A DNA stretch of 64,000 bases from assembly GCF_023015965.1 (NCBI RefSeq), contig NZ_JALKAN010000001.1, forward strand, positions 1,262,160-1,326,159, in the 5' to 3' direction. Positions within the stretch are counted from its first letter, which is position 1. Each line of letters begins with the position of its first letter. Position numbers and translations under genes: made by a program. A model generated the notes under the pieces. The model saw only the letters and a list, made by a program, of their open reading frames with translations, did no database searches and was not told where the DNA came from. Of this stretch, positions 46,001-54,583 are shown piece by piece. The DNA comes from Allomuricauda sp. F6463D (GTDB lineage: Bacteria > Bacteroidota > Bacteroidia > Flavobacteriales > Flavobacteriaceae).

Positions 46001-48380
46001 TATATCGATTACCTCCCCACCCTCCAACGGTATTGATACGTACTGCTCCAATGTTTCCATTTTGACAGCTCATGTCGGTAACATCAAGACTGGAAATTGC
46101 AAAAGCGGTTGAAGGCTCCTCTATCACCAATGTTGCCGTATCGGTACAGTTGGTTTCTTCATCGGTTACCGATATCACGTAGCTTCCAGCAGACAATCCT
46201 GTCAAAGGCACAATACTACTGCTCTGGCCAGCAGATACAGGACCTCCGTCTATACTATAACTATAGGTTGTATTGAATCCGTCAACCAAAAATCGTCCTT
46301 CTCCATCTGTATCACCAACACAGGAGACTACTTTGGTTTGCTGCCCTTGTACTCCGATAGAACTAATATCTGTGATAGCATAATTTTCATCGTAAGAACA
46401 TCCCTCATCATCAGTCACCCTAAAAGTGTATGTTCCCAATCCCAAACCTGTAAATGTATTGCTACTGCCGTTATTTACAATGCTGGCGGCCGGTGCTATT
46501 ATTTCATAAGTGTACGTTCCTGAACCTCCGGTTACGGCCAAATCCAAAGAAGCTGTGGTAGTAATGCAATCCAGACTTGATATACTAAAGTCGAGATCTG
46601 TTGGCTTGTTCAAATTGTTGAATACAATATCCGAAAGTGCCTCTACACATCCATTGGCATCTCGAACCATTGGGGTATAGGTTCCAACCCCCAGACCGGG
46701 AAATACCGGATTTGTGCTAAAACCAGCTCCTACACTGTATTCGTATGGTGCAGTTCCTCCTGAAACCCCTGAAATTGTAATTTGACCTCCATTTTCGTCC
46801 AAACAAGTAGGAGCACTATCGGGAGATGCTGTTGCCGTGATTGTGGACGGTGTACCTATGGTAGCCGTCAATGGGGAGGTGGTACAGCTAAAGGAATCTT
46901 GCTCATAGCGCAAGACTACATCGTAATTGCCGGGCGCCAAATTTGAGAAAACATTACTAATTTGAAAGTTTGCGCCATTATCGACACTGTATAGAATTTC
47001 ATATCCGTATCCACTGGTTACATTTACAGTAATCCTTCCATTATTGGCACCTCCACAATTGGCGTCTTCTTCCGTAAAGTTGAATATGGGTGGTGGAATA
47101 TTCTCCACAGCTACCGCGGCTGTTCGTTGACATCCATTGGCATCCTCGACCAAAATATTATAAGTACCTGCTGTTGACACAGAAAAAGTTGCGTTGCTCA
47201 AGTACGTTGAACCAAGAGGACCTCCATCAACACTAAATCTATATGGAGCAGTTCCCCCACTGGTGGTCACATTTACATCTACCGAACTAGCACCACATCC
47301 AAAACTGTCCGATGCCGTTGCGGAAACAGCCAATGGGCTTATTCCTCCTCCAATCACTATAGGGTCTCCATCAATATCGGTGGTAATGGTTTCTGAGCAA
47401 CTGTTGGTTTCTACTCGTATACTATACGTACCTGTACTTACATTGGCAAAAGTATAATTATCCGCTCCGTTGGGACCAAAAGTATCAACAGTCACCCCAC
47501 CTTTTACAAGTCTGTAGGTATAAAAACCGGGAACACCGGAAACTTGAACATCAATACTGCCCAACTCACCACTACATAAAATATCGTTTGCAGTAACATC
47601 AACATTGATTTCCAAATCATCAATAGTGACTTCGTTGGATGGGAAAATACAGGCTGTCTCGGAAACATTTTTCAACCTTACATAAACGCGGTAGTCACCT
47701 GACGCAGTAATGTCAAAAAATGGATCATCTTGATATGGTCCGGCAGCACTGTTCAAACTATATTCATATCCGGCGGGAACATTGGTAACCTCTACCCTAC
47801 CTGGGTTGCCACAAATTATATCTTCTTTGATCAATTGTGGGTCTAAAGGATTGAGTGTAGCTTTAAAATAATAATACTGACCAGAATCTACTCGGACCCT
47901 AAATTCTCCTGATGTGGACAAATCAAAGGTTGAATCGGCTCCAACAGTATTCCATGTACAGGCACCATTAATTGTAGGACAATCATCTATAACAGTCGGT
48001 GCACAAGAATTTGGGTCTAGCTGTTGCCATTGATACAAACTACCGGATTGGCTCAAGGTGAGTGTTCTAACATCACTTGTACCGCACAAAAAGAACTTGG
48101 CCAGGGTACTTCCATCATTAGGACACACCACTTCCTCGTTTGCCCCATTTATAATGGTAGCAAACATTGCCGTAGTTGCGAATAGTTCAGTATCTTCGTT
48201 AGATGCTACTTTGAAGGTAGGATCCGGAACCTCCTGTTTTGTATTGGCCTCTGTTTTATTGGATGCTATGTTTACCAGCATCCTTGTTACATGAGTTTTT
48301 GCTAATACCGTGGAACCGAAGATTGATATGAACACCAACAACACGACATATAGCAAATGTCTTGTTTTTTGTGGGAGCAT
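40071..48380 (-). CDS. Giant SprB-repeat adhesin with type B T9SS C-terminal signal
   Basis: This 2,769-residue protein has a signal region (about 1-28) and a Cys-containing N-terminal part. It then carries about two dozen tandem SprB-type repeats of 80-95 residues, each with a pattern like GGTAPYEYSVGAGFS... FPGLGVGTYTPMVRDANGC. The end has the gliding motility-associated C-terminal domain (NFFTPDGDNLNDYW... IIYDRYGRVV... GDYWYVVNAND... GHFTLYRE). SprB in Flavobacterium is the mobile adhesin of gliding motility exported by the T9SS, and this protein is probably a similar cell-surface adhesin. It lies outside the island, 97 bases from the tRNA gene. The frame is uninterrupted. Confidence 0.9.
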   Translation of the reverse strand: MLPQKTRHLLYVVLLVFISIFGSTVLAKTHVTRMLVNIASNKTEANTKQEVPDPTFKVASNEDTELFATTAMFATIINGANEEVVCPNDGSTLAKFFLCGTSDVRTLTLSQSGSLYQWQQLDPNSCAPTVIDDCPTINGACTWNTVGADSTFDLSTSGEFRVRVDSGQYYYFKATLNPLDPQLIKEDIICGNPGRVEVTNVPAGYEYSLNSAAGPYQDDPFFDITASGDYRVYVRLKNVSETACIFPSNEVTIDDLEINVDVTANDILCSGELGSIDVQVSGVPGFYTYRLVKGGVTVDTFGPNGADNYTFANVSTGTYSIRVETNSCSETITTDIDGDPIVIGGGISPLAVSATASDSFGCGASSVDVNVTTSGGTAPYRFSVDGGPLGSTYLSNATFSVSTAGTYNILVEDANGCQRTAAVAVENIPPPIFNFTEEDANCGGANNGRITVNVTSGYGYEILYSVDNGANFQISNVFSNLAPGNYDVVLRYEQDSFSCTTSPLTATIGTPSTITATASPDSAPTCLDENGGQITISGVSGGTAPYEYSVGAGFSTNPVFPGLGVGTYTPMVRDANGCVEALSDIVFNNLNKPTDLDFSISSLDCITTTASLDLAVTGGSGTYTYEIIAPAASIVNNGSSNTFTGLGLGTYTFRVTDDEGCSYDENYAITDISSIGVQGQQTKVVSCVGDTDGEGRFLVDGFNTTYSYSIDGGPVSAGQSSSIVPLTGLSAGSYVISVTDEETNCTDTATLVIEEPSTAFAISSLDVTDMSCQNGNIGAVRINTVGGWGGNRYTLTQPDGSTRGPKNGSTFSNLSLDGTYQVSVTDANGCTVTDSFTLTRLDAPTLTLDNGASDFCYDNFTAATLVVNGAGGLAPYQYRINSGTLGASNSFTGLTPGTYTIEVVDSNDCRDTVTATIEPQVMANATTIQELDCAGPPGQIQVDISNGYTSSGNYDIYEVSINGAPYTSDNNNITGNSFVYSVPNDGSIISDTTFQFLITDARGCTTETNTVTITPPETIAGAAVPTDTQCGDNTSGLVELIPDTTLGVPPYEFSNDNGATFSTQNIFSGYGPGAHGGFMIRDSRGCVSPAYDVTIGTSDPLDTTVTPTDAVCSSGAVNGSISATITNGIAPFDYILVDEYGGMVGSSTGTASTTANFPNLPLGNYTLITSDATGCEDRDQVIIDQNQLDLTPIDAEPALCSDTAFPYRVQASGGTAPYQFRLVGGGAFQLGTGAGNDIFDVTGLVVPGVTYFVEVIDALGCTYIEEIDPIGPVNPVAVTATSLAASCNVAGSGSIDYEVSGISAAGDFTITVQNTDDGTTVATTAYTGEAIPYNGTLTGLAPGNYQIVVTDDTNGCSGSTLSFIDISSVSISIDNFVEATCNVGALVTVRGFGSTGPYNYAYVPAGDPAPITFTSETTFEIPGPYPEFYDFYVQDSNGCTALTTLEVTQEAGVPDPVIDVVNQCTATSGYQIDIVSPISTGSGLPEETFQYDIGSGYQTGTNFIVPNPGTYIITVRDGNGCTNTVTAEVFDFFAISADATSFPTCNAGDGEITVNTTGGSGNFEYQLRDSATLTNIGPAQSTNVFLSVLPGDYNILVTDLDSNTTPLCSDEAIVNVSTVDTPVITATPSSDVTCFGADNGTISVELQPGSDTDTPINYVLYQGSTATIIAGPQGSAIFDDLPPDTYQVEVISDRGCSDRSGDILIGEPSELLVNAVNTDFSCNPSSNQFSTATITIYTDDNGDGTGTATGSGSYTYSMNDGTPQFDGTNFQTSNTFEVIDNGTDQTIILTARDQNGCEETSTVTINTPTDITFSYNVNQITCDATGIGVSPGSIDIIVNEGPGNYEVEILPLGSEPARSSGGTDTVTWDIATPGDYIFAVTDVGSGGCTYLTTTVNMPEYNNIEAVIAEVDPVTCFGGSDGSISLEINNYSGVYNYEVFTRDNAGVETSTGVTGTFDTNAPINSPEIIQNVPAGNLVVRIEALDTPYCDAVSNVTTVRSPDRALTVDAIQTSPVTCNVPGFGEITVTGDGGWGTYEYQLVASDGTILTDYPNTNPVFENLSTDTYTVNIRDLEGCESTMDINLPLPTPISADIQIVSPLACNNDNDAVIEAFNVAGGQGAGNYLYQLNRITDGSNSGLQTTATFANLSAGEYTITIFDGWNCSFTTVPIEIQDPEIVVAELVELQPPGCGDLGRMQLSVTNPEPGVDYFYRRSGTADPFLPFGVGITSIEISEDITLDPGPFQYDVQNSNGCPFEKSNQISLDPAAPLVIALDLTNATINCAGEATGIIRSEAFGGIGNYMYTLVNSNTLPPSAATIVRPAQNSGIFRELNPGTYYVYAQSGGCEAISDPIVIEPKDPLVLDYLEAVPVVCAGDMNGQIIIEASGGTGQIRYSISDTLSEFFEGDDPVNPNRKTFNDLAPRTYDIIIQDDLGCTITRTVEITQPMELVAGVAETTPETCMGDADGSLTLNVAGGTAPYYTSVNSADDADFEQNDNLFFENLQGGETYVIFVRDANGCQTNVIAEIGIGIDIVAEPVVQYGCEGIFPNSTVTVNIEDESQLSSLLFSLDVDDVQLATNQRTFGDLSAGEHTVYIYHANGCVTFVEFEIEAYEPLTLEAIKSGPDEVTAIATGGFGGYEFFFQGEPYGEENTFNINVDSNINIRVLDQNGCEATLVMPFNFEGMPEMPNFFTPDGDNLNDYWYPGNREYFPFIDVIIYDRYGRVVARLDQVKKWDGTYEGKPLPTGDYWYVVNANDNEKQQFVGHFTLYRE

Positions 48381-48532
48381 AGGTTAAGTCTTGTTAAGTA
48401 GAATATTCAGATTTGGGACCTCAATATTCTTTTATAGTAATTTTCTGTTCTTATAAAATTTCTCTTTATCTTAATCACACGACCATAAAAAAAGTCGTTT
48501 ATCCGTTAAATATGTTATTTGAACGTAAAATT

Positions 48533-49651
48533 ATGCAAAATAGTCTCCTGATACCTTATTTTTTCGTTGTACTGCTTAGTACATCATGCGCCCAAACCAC
48601 CGACAAGGGCATAAATCTTCCCAAAACACTCGATTTTACAACAGAACTTGTATTCGAGGATATCCAAAATCCTTGGGGCATGGTTTTTTTGCCAGACAAC
48701 GTAATTTTAGCTTCTGAAAAGTCCGGAAAGTTGATACTCATCAAATCTGGAATGGCAACTTCAATCGAAAATCCACCAAAAGTTTACAATCGAGGTCAAG
48801 GTGGTTTAATGGATATCGAACTACACCCTGATTATAATGAAAATGGATGGATTTATTTTTCTTACGCTTCGATGGAAGGTGATGAAAAAGGTGGAAATAC
48901 TACCATAATGCGTGCAAAACTATCGGATAATAAGCTCGTGAACCAAGAATTACTATACAAAGCAACTCCAAATTCAACCCGAGGGCAACATTTTGGATCA
49001 CGTCTTGAGTTTGACAATAATGGTTTTTTATTCTTCTCTATTGGGGATAGAGGCAATAGAGATGTTAATCCACAAGATATTACGAGGGATGGTGGAAAAA
49101 TTTATCGCTTACATGATGATGGCAGTATTCCAACTGACAACCCATTGGTAGATGAGCTTGGTGCAAAAAAAGCCATTTACAGCTATGGTCATCGAAATCC
49201 TCAAGGATTGACCTTACATCCAGAAACGGGCGTTCTTTGGGAACATGAGCACGGACCTAGGGGTGGGGATGAAATCAATACCATAGAAAAAGGTAAAAAC
49301 TACGGATGGCCTGTTATAACCTATGGTATTAATTACAGTGGTACTAAGATTACGGATGAAACTGCCAAACCCGGAATGGAACAACCTCTTTATCAGTGGA
49401 CACCATCCATTGCGCCTTCCGGAATGAGCTTTGTTACTTCTGATAAGTATCCAAAATGGCAGGGTAACTTATTGGTGGGGTCATTGGCTTTCCAATATTT
49501 GGAGCGCTTGGAAATAAAAAATAATAAAGTGGTCTACCGTGAAAAATTACTGGATGGGATGGGGCGTATTCGAAATGTACGCCAAGGACCCGATGGATAT
49601 ATATATGTTGGTATTGAAGGGAAGGGAATTTACCGATTAAATCCAAAATAG
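48533..49651 (+). CDS. PQQ-dependent sugar (aldose) dehydrogenase-like lipoprotein
   Basis: Starting at the ATG at 48533 gives 372 residues with a lipoprotein signal (VVLLSTSCAQ, Cys19); the longer frame from 48413 lacks a signal at its N-terminus. The soluble aldose-dehydrogenase propeller signatures are clear: NPWGMVFLPDN, GGLMDIELHPDYNENGWIYFSYA, GHRNPQGLTLHPETG followed by WEHEHGPRGGDEIN, and RIRNVRQGPDGYIYVG. The family oxidises free sugars in the periplasm using PQQ and calcium. No PQQ synthesis genes are in view, so the cofactor would be scavenged or made elsewhere. It converges with murQ, 15 bases apart. Confidence 0.88.
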   Translation: MQNSLLIPYFFVVLLSTSCAQTTDKGINLPKTLDFTTELVFEDIQNPWGMVFLPDNVILASEKSGKLILIKSGMATSIENPPKVYNRGQGGLMDIELHPDYNENGWIYFSYASMEGDEKGGNTTIMRAKLSDNKLVNQELLYKATPNSTRGQHFGSRLEFDNNGFLFFSIGDRGNRDVNPQDITRDGGKIYRLHDDGSIPTDNPLVDELGAKKAIYSYGHRNPQGLTLHPETGVLWEHEHGPRGGDEINTIEKGKNYGWPVITYGINYSGTKITDETAKPGMEQPLYQWTPSIAPSGMSFVTSDKYPKWQGNLLVGSLAFQYLERLEIKNNKVVYREKLLDGMGRIRNVRQGPDGYIYVGIEGKGIYRLNPK

Positions 49652-49666
49652 TCTAGAAGACCTATA

Positions 49667-50482
49667 TTATTTCATCGCATCGATGGCTAACTTCACAGAA
49701 CCGTACTTTATCAGCATTTTTTGGGCTTCGTCATAAGTAAGACCAAGTTCTTCCATAATATAGCGCGTGCCCCGATCTACTAATTTGGTATTGCTCAATT
49801 GCATGTTTACCATCTTATTCCCTTTTACCCTGCCTACGCGAATCATCAAAGCTGTTGAAATCATATTAAGTACTAATTTTTGACTAGTTCCGCTTTTCAT
49901 CCGGGTGCTTCCGGTCAAAAATTCAGGTCCTACATTGATTTCTATGGGAATATCAACGTCTTCCGACAAAGGTGACCCAGGGTTGTTGGTAATCCCAACT
50001 GTAAGAAGCCCGTTATCTTTGGCATCAGCGATTCCTCCCAATACATACGGTGTACTCCCAGAAGCAGCAATACCCACCAATACGTCATTTTTATTGACCT
50101 GATATTCCTGTAGGTCCTTCCACGCTTGATCGGAGTCATCTTCCGCAAATTCCACGGCTTTCCGTATCGCTTGATCTCCTCCTGCAATGAGACCGATGAC
50201 TCTGTCATATGGCATACCGAAAGTTGGTGGTATTTCGGAGGCATCCAGTATACCTAATCTACCACTGGTACCGGCACCGATGTAAAATAATCTACCGTCT
50301 TTTTCAAAACGTTTTGCTGTTTCATCCACTACCTGGGCCACTTGGGGCAAAACCAACTCAACTGCATCCGCAATTTTTTTATCTTCATTATTAATATTGG
50401 CTACAATTTCCAAAGTATCCATTTCATCCAATCTATCATAATTAGATGGTTCCTCCGTAATCTTAATCCTTTTTTCTGCCAC
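49667..50482 (-). CDS. murQ: N-acetylmuramic acid 6-phosphate etherase
   Basis: This 271-residue protein matches MurQ along its whole length: EEPSNYDRLDEM at the start, the SIS-domain motif YIGAGTSGRLGILDASEIPPTFG (about 69-91), ASGSTPYVLGG, TGSTRMKSGTSQKL and the late helical region. It cleaves the D-lactyl ether of MurNAc-6-phosphate, giving GlcNAc-6-phosphate, in cytosolic peptidoglycan recycling. It is a little shorter than the E. coli enzyme (about 298 residues). It is cotranscribed with the DeoR-type regulator directly upstream, and anmK, which produces its substrate, is nearby. Confidence 0.95.
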   Translation of the reverse strand: MAEKRIKITEEPSNYDRLDEMDTLEIVANINNEDKKIADAVELVLPQVAQVVDETAKRFEKDGRLFYIGAGTSGRLGILDASEIPPTFGMPYDRVIGLIAGGDQAIRKAVEFAEDDSDQAWKDLQEYQVNKNDVLVGIAASGSTPYVLGGIADAKDNGLLTVGITNNPGSPLSEDVDIPIEINVGPEFLTGSTRMKSGTSQKLVLNMISTALMIRVGRVKGNKMVNMQLSNTKLVDRGTRYIMEELGLTYDEAQKMLIKYGSVKLAIDAMK

Positions 50483-50486
50483 TATA

Positions 50487-51236
50487 TTATAATATATGTA
50501 TGTTCAATTTTTTAAATGCATCGAGTTTTTCATCCCATGGCTCCAACTCTGTAACCATGGTATTTATTACATTCAAATCACATGTTTTAAAACGATGTTG
50601 GGAACCTAGTTTTTCAGAAATAGATAGAAGCACCGTCTTCTTTGATGCATTTATGACAGCTTTTTTTGTCTGCACAATATCCCAGTCGAATTCTGTCAAC
50701 CCAAACTCAACATCCACATAGCCTGTTCCTATAAAACTATAATCCACTTTTATTTGTGACAAAGCGTGGATAGCACTGGATCCCATAGAAATCTGGGAAT
50801 CCCTTGAAAGTGTTCCTCCAATAAATATGGTTTCTATATTGGGTTTGCCCAGCAACTCCATGGCCACTGGTAAACTCAAGGTAAAACACGTGAGTTTTAT
50901 ATTTTGGGGCAATAATCTAGCTAATTCCAAGCAAGTTGTACCTCCATCAATCAAAATAACACTATTCATCTTAAGAAGGGTCATGGCCTTTTTAGCAATG
51001 ACCATTTTTTTGTCCTGGGCATATACATTACTTCGTTGGGGACTATGATTCGCAAAGCCCAACGAAACTGCCCCTCCATGTACTTTGACCAGCAGATTTT
51101 CTGCATCAAGCTCTTTTACATCACGCCTCACTGTATCAATGGAAACATCCAGTTTCTCCGCTAAATCCGTTAGCAAGACCCTATTATGCAATTCCACCTC
51201 ATTTACTATGGCGTGTTGCCTTTCTTCCTTTAACAT
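50487..51236 (-). CDS. DeoR-family transcriptional regulator of the amino-sugar block
   Basis: The 249-residue protein has an N-terminal winged helix (about 5-55, ERQHAIVNEVELHNRVLLTDLAEKLDVSIDTVRRDVKELDAENLLVKVHGGAV) and a DeoR C-terminal sensor domain with the DGGTTCLELARLL phosphosugar-binding loop. DeoR-type repressors respond to phosphorylated sugars; here GlcNAc-6-P, GlcN-6-P or MurNAc-6-P are the likely effectors. It is divergent from nagB and upstream of murQ, so it probably controls both directions through the 171-base intergenic region. Confidence 0.88.
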   Translation of the reverse strand: MLKEERQHAIVNEVELHNRVLLTDLAEKLDVSIDTVRRDVKELDAENLLVKVHGGAVSLGFANHSPQRSNVYAQDKKMVIAKKAMTLLKMNSVILIDGGTTCLELARLLPQNIKLTCFTLSLPVAMELLGKPNIETIFIGGTLSRDSQISMGSSAIHALSQIKVDYSFIGTGYVDVEFGLTEFDWDIVQTKKAVINASKKTVLLSISEKLGSQHRFKTCDLNVINTMVTELEPWDEKLDAFKKLNIHIL

Positions 51237-51323
51237 TAGAAATCAGTTTCATTTAAATTCAAAAGTAGAAAACAATTCCAGAAAATACTGGTTGCTTTAA
51301 AACAATGTTATATTTTCTTAAAC

Positions 51324-51377
51324 ACTGCAATAAACAGCATAATTGTTGCAGTTTAATGCGGTTTATTAATATATTTA
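51324..51377. promoter_or_regulatory. Putative operator and promoter between the DeoR-type gene and nagB
   Basis: ACTGCAA (51324-51330) and TTGCAGT (51346-51352) form an inverted repeat with a 15-base spacer, 56 bases upstream of the nagB start. TATATTTA at 51370-51377 resembles the Bacteroidota -7 element TAnnTTTG in 7 of 8 positions. A DeoR-family operator is the plausible reading. Confidence 0.45.
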
Positions 51378-51407
51378 CATCCAAAAATCAACTTACATCA
51401 TTAAATA

Positions 51408-53348
51408 ATGCAAGAAATAGCGGATAACAATATAAAAATAGAACCTGTGGATTATGAAACTGTAAAGTTTGAAAAAATCAATACCCAAATATATCAGGAC
51501 TCTCCACAGGCATCATGGTACGTGGCCAATGAAATCGCCAGTCTAATCAAACAAAAACAAGATCAGGGAAAAAAAGCTGTTCTTGGACTTGCGACAGGAT
51601 CCACCCCTATTAAAGTGTATGATTATTTAGTCCAATTTTACAAGGAAGGAAGATTGAGCTTTAAAAATGTGGTCACCTTCAATTTGGACGAATACTTTCC
51701 AATGGAACCGGATTCTATCCATAGCTATGTAAAATTCATGAATGAACACTTGTTCAATCATATTGATATTGAACCATACAACATCCACATTCCGGATGGA
51801 AGCCTCTCCATGGATGAAGTGAGAAAATATTGTGAAGATTATGAAGAAAAGATAAAAAATGTAGGTGGCATAGATATCCAAATTCTAGGCATTGGAAGAA
51901 CCGGACATATTGGTTTTAACGAGCCGGGTTCCACATTGAATAGTAAAACGCGTTTAATTCGTTTAGATAGTGTTACCAGATTAGATGCTTCAAGCGATTT
52001 CTTTGGAGAGGAAAATGTTCCCAAAAGAGCCATTACCATGGGAGTGGGCACTATAATGAACGCCCGTAAAGTGATACTTATGGCCTGGGGAGAAGGAAAA
52101 TCGAGTATTGTACAACAAGCTGTTGAAGGGGCAATAAAAGAGTCTGTGCCCGCTACTTTTCTCCAACACCACGAAAATTGCACTTTTATACTGGACAAAG
52201 CTGCAGCTTCTTCACTGACCCGGATTAAAACCCCTTGGTTGGCAACAGAATGTGAATGGAACGATAGGTTGATTAAAACCGCTACTATTTGGTTGTCAGA
52301 AAAACTTGGTAAAGCCATTCTTAAATTGACCAATGAAGATTACAACGAATTTGGAATGGGTAACCTCATTGCAGAAATTGGTTCCGCAGAACAAATCAAC
52401 CTCAAAGTGTTCAATCATTTACAACACACTATAACTGGTTGGCCGGGTGGAAAGCCTAATGCAGATGATAGCCAAAGGCCGGAAAGAGCAGAACCCCACC
52501 CAAAAACATCATTGATTTTTAGTCCCCACCCCGATGATGATGTCATTTCTATGGGAGGCACTTTATTACGATTGGTGGATCAAGGACACAAAGTTCACAT
52601 TGCCTATCAAACTTCGGGAAGCATATCGGTCTTTGATGATGAGGTGATACGATTTATGGATTTTGCTTCCGATGTTCAAAAAGATAATAAGGAGTTCCAA
52701 AAGAGAACCAAAGAAGTACGCCAGTTTTTAGCCAATAAAAAACCTGGAGATTTGGACAATCTGGAAGTACAGCAATTTAAAAGTCTTATCAGAAAAGGAG
52801 AAGCTTTAGCGGCATGCAGATATTGTGGAGTATCCGAAGATAATGCCCATTTCTTGAACCTACCGTTTTATGAAACAGGAACAGTAAGAAAAAAACCTAT
52901 TTCCGATGAAGATGTTCAGATCACTTACGACCTACTCAACGAAGTAAAACCGCATCAAATTTTTGCAGCCGGGGATTTATCCGACCCTCATGGCACGCAC
53001 AGGGTGTGCCTTCAAATAATATTCAAAGCACTCGAAAAATTGAAGGAAGACAGGGTGGATTGGTTAAAAAACTGCTATGTATGGTTGTACAGGGGCGCTT
53101 GGCAGGAATGGGATATTGCCGATATTGAAATGGCCGTACCCATTGGACCCAAAGATATGGCTCGAAAAATCAATGCTATATTCAAGCACCAATCACAAAA
53201 GGACAGCGCTATGTTCCCAGGAAATGATGATCGCGAATTTTGGCAACGTGCCGAACAAAGAAACAAGGACACAGCAAACAGATATAATGAACTTGGAATG
53301 GCAGAGTACGAGGCCATGGAAGGCTTTGTGCGATATCATTTCGCATAA
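51408..53348 (+). CDS. nagB: Glucosamine-6-phosphate deaminase fused to a PIG-L/LmbE-type deacetylase domain
   Basis: In this 646-residue fusion, residues about 15-275 form the NagB domain (LGLATGSTPIKVYDYLV, VTFNLDEYFPM, GIGRTGHIGFNEPGS) and residues about 355-640 a PIG-L/LmbE domain (LIFSPHPDDDVISMGGTLLRLV; FAAGDLSDPHGTHR). NagB converts GlcN-6-P to fructose-6-P and ammonia, and PIG-L domains are zinc N-deacetylases. One chain could therefore deacetylate and deaminate GlcNAc-6-P, but the substrate of the second domain is inference. In the NagB active loop the position that is Asp in E. coli (NDGH) is Thr here (RTGH). The fusion is common in Bacteroidota. It is divergent from the DeoR-type regulator. 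Confidence 0.9.
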   Translation: MQEIADNNIKIEPVDYETVKFEKINTQIYQDSPQASWYVANEIASLIKQKQDQGKKAVLGLATGSTPIKVYDYLVQFYKEGRLSFKNVVTFNLDEYFPMEPDSIHSYVKFMNEHLFNHIDIEPYNIHIPDGSLSMDEVRKYCEDYEEKIKNVGGIDIQILGIGRTGHIGFNEPGSTLNSKTRLIRLDSVTRLDASSDFFGEENVPKRAITMGVGTIMNARKVILMAWGEGKSSIVQQAVEGAIKESVPATFLQHHENCTFILDKAAASSLTRIKTPWLATECEWNDRLIKTATIWLSEKLGKAILKLTNEDYNEFGMGNLIAEIGSAEQINLKVFNHLQHTITGWPGGKPNADDSQRPERAEPHPKTSLIFSPHPDDDVISMGGTLLRLVDQGHKVHIAYQTSGSISVFDDEVIRFMDFASDVQKDNKEFQKRTKEVRQFLANKKPGDLDNLEVQQFKSLIRKGEALAACRYCGVSEDNAHFLNLPFYETGTVRKKPISDEDVQITYDLLNEVKPHQIFAAGDLSDPHGTHRVCLQIIFKALEKLKEDRVDWLKNCYVWLYRGAWQEWDIADIEMAVPIGPKDMARKINAIFKHQSQKDSAMFPGNDDREFWQRAEQRNKDTANRYNELGMAEYEAMEGFVRYHFA

Positions 53349-53401
53349 AACCTACTATATTCGTATAGACGGAACCATTTTTTGGGCCAATCCAAATCAT
53401 T

Positions 53402-54565
53402 ATGAAATTACTCAAGTTAAGTACCATCATATGCATCAGCTTGCCAATTCTGCTCACCTCATGCTCTCATAAGAAAGAGAAAAAGACCGGGGAGACAATA
53501 TCGCTGGAAGAAAAGGTTGGACAAATGATTATGGTAGGGTTTAGAGGAACTGCCATCAATAAAAATGACGCCATTTATAAAATGATCGGTGATCATCATA
53601 TTGGTGGTGTGGTGCTTTACAGCAGGGATCTTCCATCCAGGGAAAACCTGGAAAGAAATGTTACCTCGCCTTCACAGCTCAAAAAACTGAACCAAGATCT
53701 GCAAGCGATAGATTCTACAAAATTATTGATATCCATTGATGAAGAAGGAGGGTTGGTTACCCGACTAAGTTCAGAAAATGGTTTTCAACATCATGAATCA
53801 CATCAAGTTATTGGTCAGCTGAACAAACCTGATTCAACCAAATCTTGGGCAAAAAAAATGGCCGAGGAATTGGCATCCCTTGGCATCAACATGAATTTTG
53901 GGCCTGTAATGGACATCAACATCAATCCGGAAAACCCAATCATTGGAATGAGAGAAAGAAGCTTTTCGGATTCGGTGGGAATTGTGATAGACAACAGTAG
54001 AATTTTTATTGAAGAGCATATAAATCAGGGTGTTTTATGTGTTCCCAAACATTTTCCCGGTCATGGTAGCTCCAAAAACGACACCCACAGAGGGATGGCT
54101 GATGTAACCCAAACTTGGGACAAATCTGAATTAACACCCTATAAAACGCTTGTGGATGAAGGTTTGCTTGAGGTCATTATGACATCGCACGTATTTAACG
54201 AAAAGCTTGACACCCTTCCCTCTACCCTATCTCCCAAGATAATTGACAGCTTACTCCGTAAGAACTTTGGATTCAATGGGGTCATTATTTCAGACGATAT
54301 GCAAATGCGAGCCATTTCAAATTTTTATGATTTTGAAACAGCCATTGAGAAAGCAATCAATGCAGGGGTAGACGTTCTACTGTTCTCCAACAATGCAGCG
54401 CCATGTCCCGATGATGAAAATAATTGCGAAGAAATTCCGTTTGATCCAGAAATTGGAAAAAAAGCGATTGACCATATTCTAAAATTGGTCAAAACAGGTA
54501 AGATTTCAGAAAAAAGAATTGAGCAAAGTTATGGTCGAATCCGAAAATTAAAGGAAAATCTTTAA
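53402..54565 (+). CDS. Glycoside hydrolase family 3, NagZ-like beta-N-acetylhexosaminidase lipoprotein
   Basis: This 387-residue lipoprotein (lipobox at Cys21, ILLTSCSHKK) has the one-domain GH3 fold of NagZ. Motifs are VGQMIMVGFRG, ISIDEEGGLVTRL, the His-bearing loop KHFPGHGSSKNDTHRG, and FNGVIISDDMQMRAI with the nucleophilic Asp. The KHFPGHG...DTH loop is specific to NagZ-type enzymes. It removes GlcNAc from muropeptides, and the lipoprotein signal places it in the periplasm, unlike cytosolic NagZ of E. coli. It lies between nagB and anmK on the same strand, with 53- and 18-base gaps, and gives a coherent recycling operon. Confidence 0.9.
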   Translation: MKLLKLSTIICISLPILLTSCSHKKEKKTGETISLEEKVGQMIMVGFRGTAINKNDAIYKMIGDHHIGGVVLYSRDLPSRENLERNVTSPSQLKKLNQDLQAIDSTKLLISIDEEGGLVTRLSSENGFQHHESHQVIGQLNKPDSTKSWAKKMAEELASLGINMNFGPVMDININPENPIIGMRERSFSDSVGIVIDNSRIFIEEHINQGVLCVPKHFPGHGSSKNDTHRGMADVTQTWDKSELTPYKTLVDEGLLEVIMTSHVFNEKLDTLPSTLSPKIIDSLLRKNFGFNGVIISDDMQMRAISNFYDFETAIEKAINAGVDVLLFSNNAAPCPDDENNCEEIPFDPEIGKKAIDHILKLVKTGKISEKRIEQSYGRIRKLKENL

Positions 54566-54583
54566 CTTTTATGGAGCACCACT

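Noticed and set aside
40071..48380. CRISPR-like repeat array in the adhesin region
   Set aside because: Repeats are protein-level (80-95 residues, diverged DNA) in one open frame, not short identical DNA repeats with spacers.
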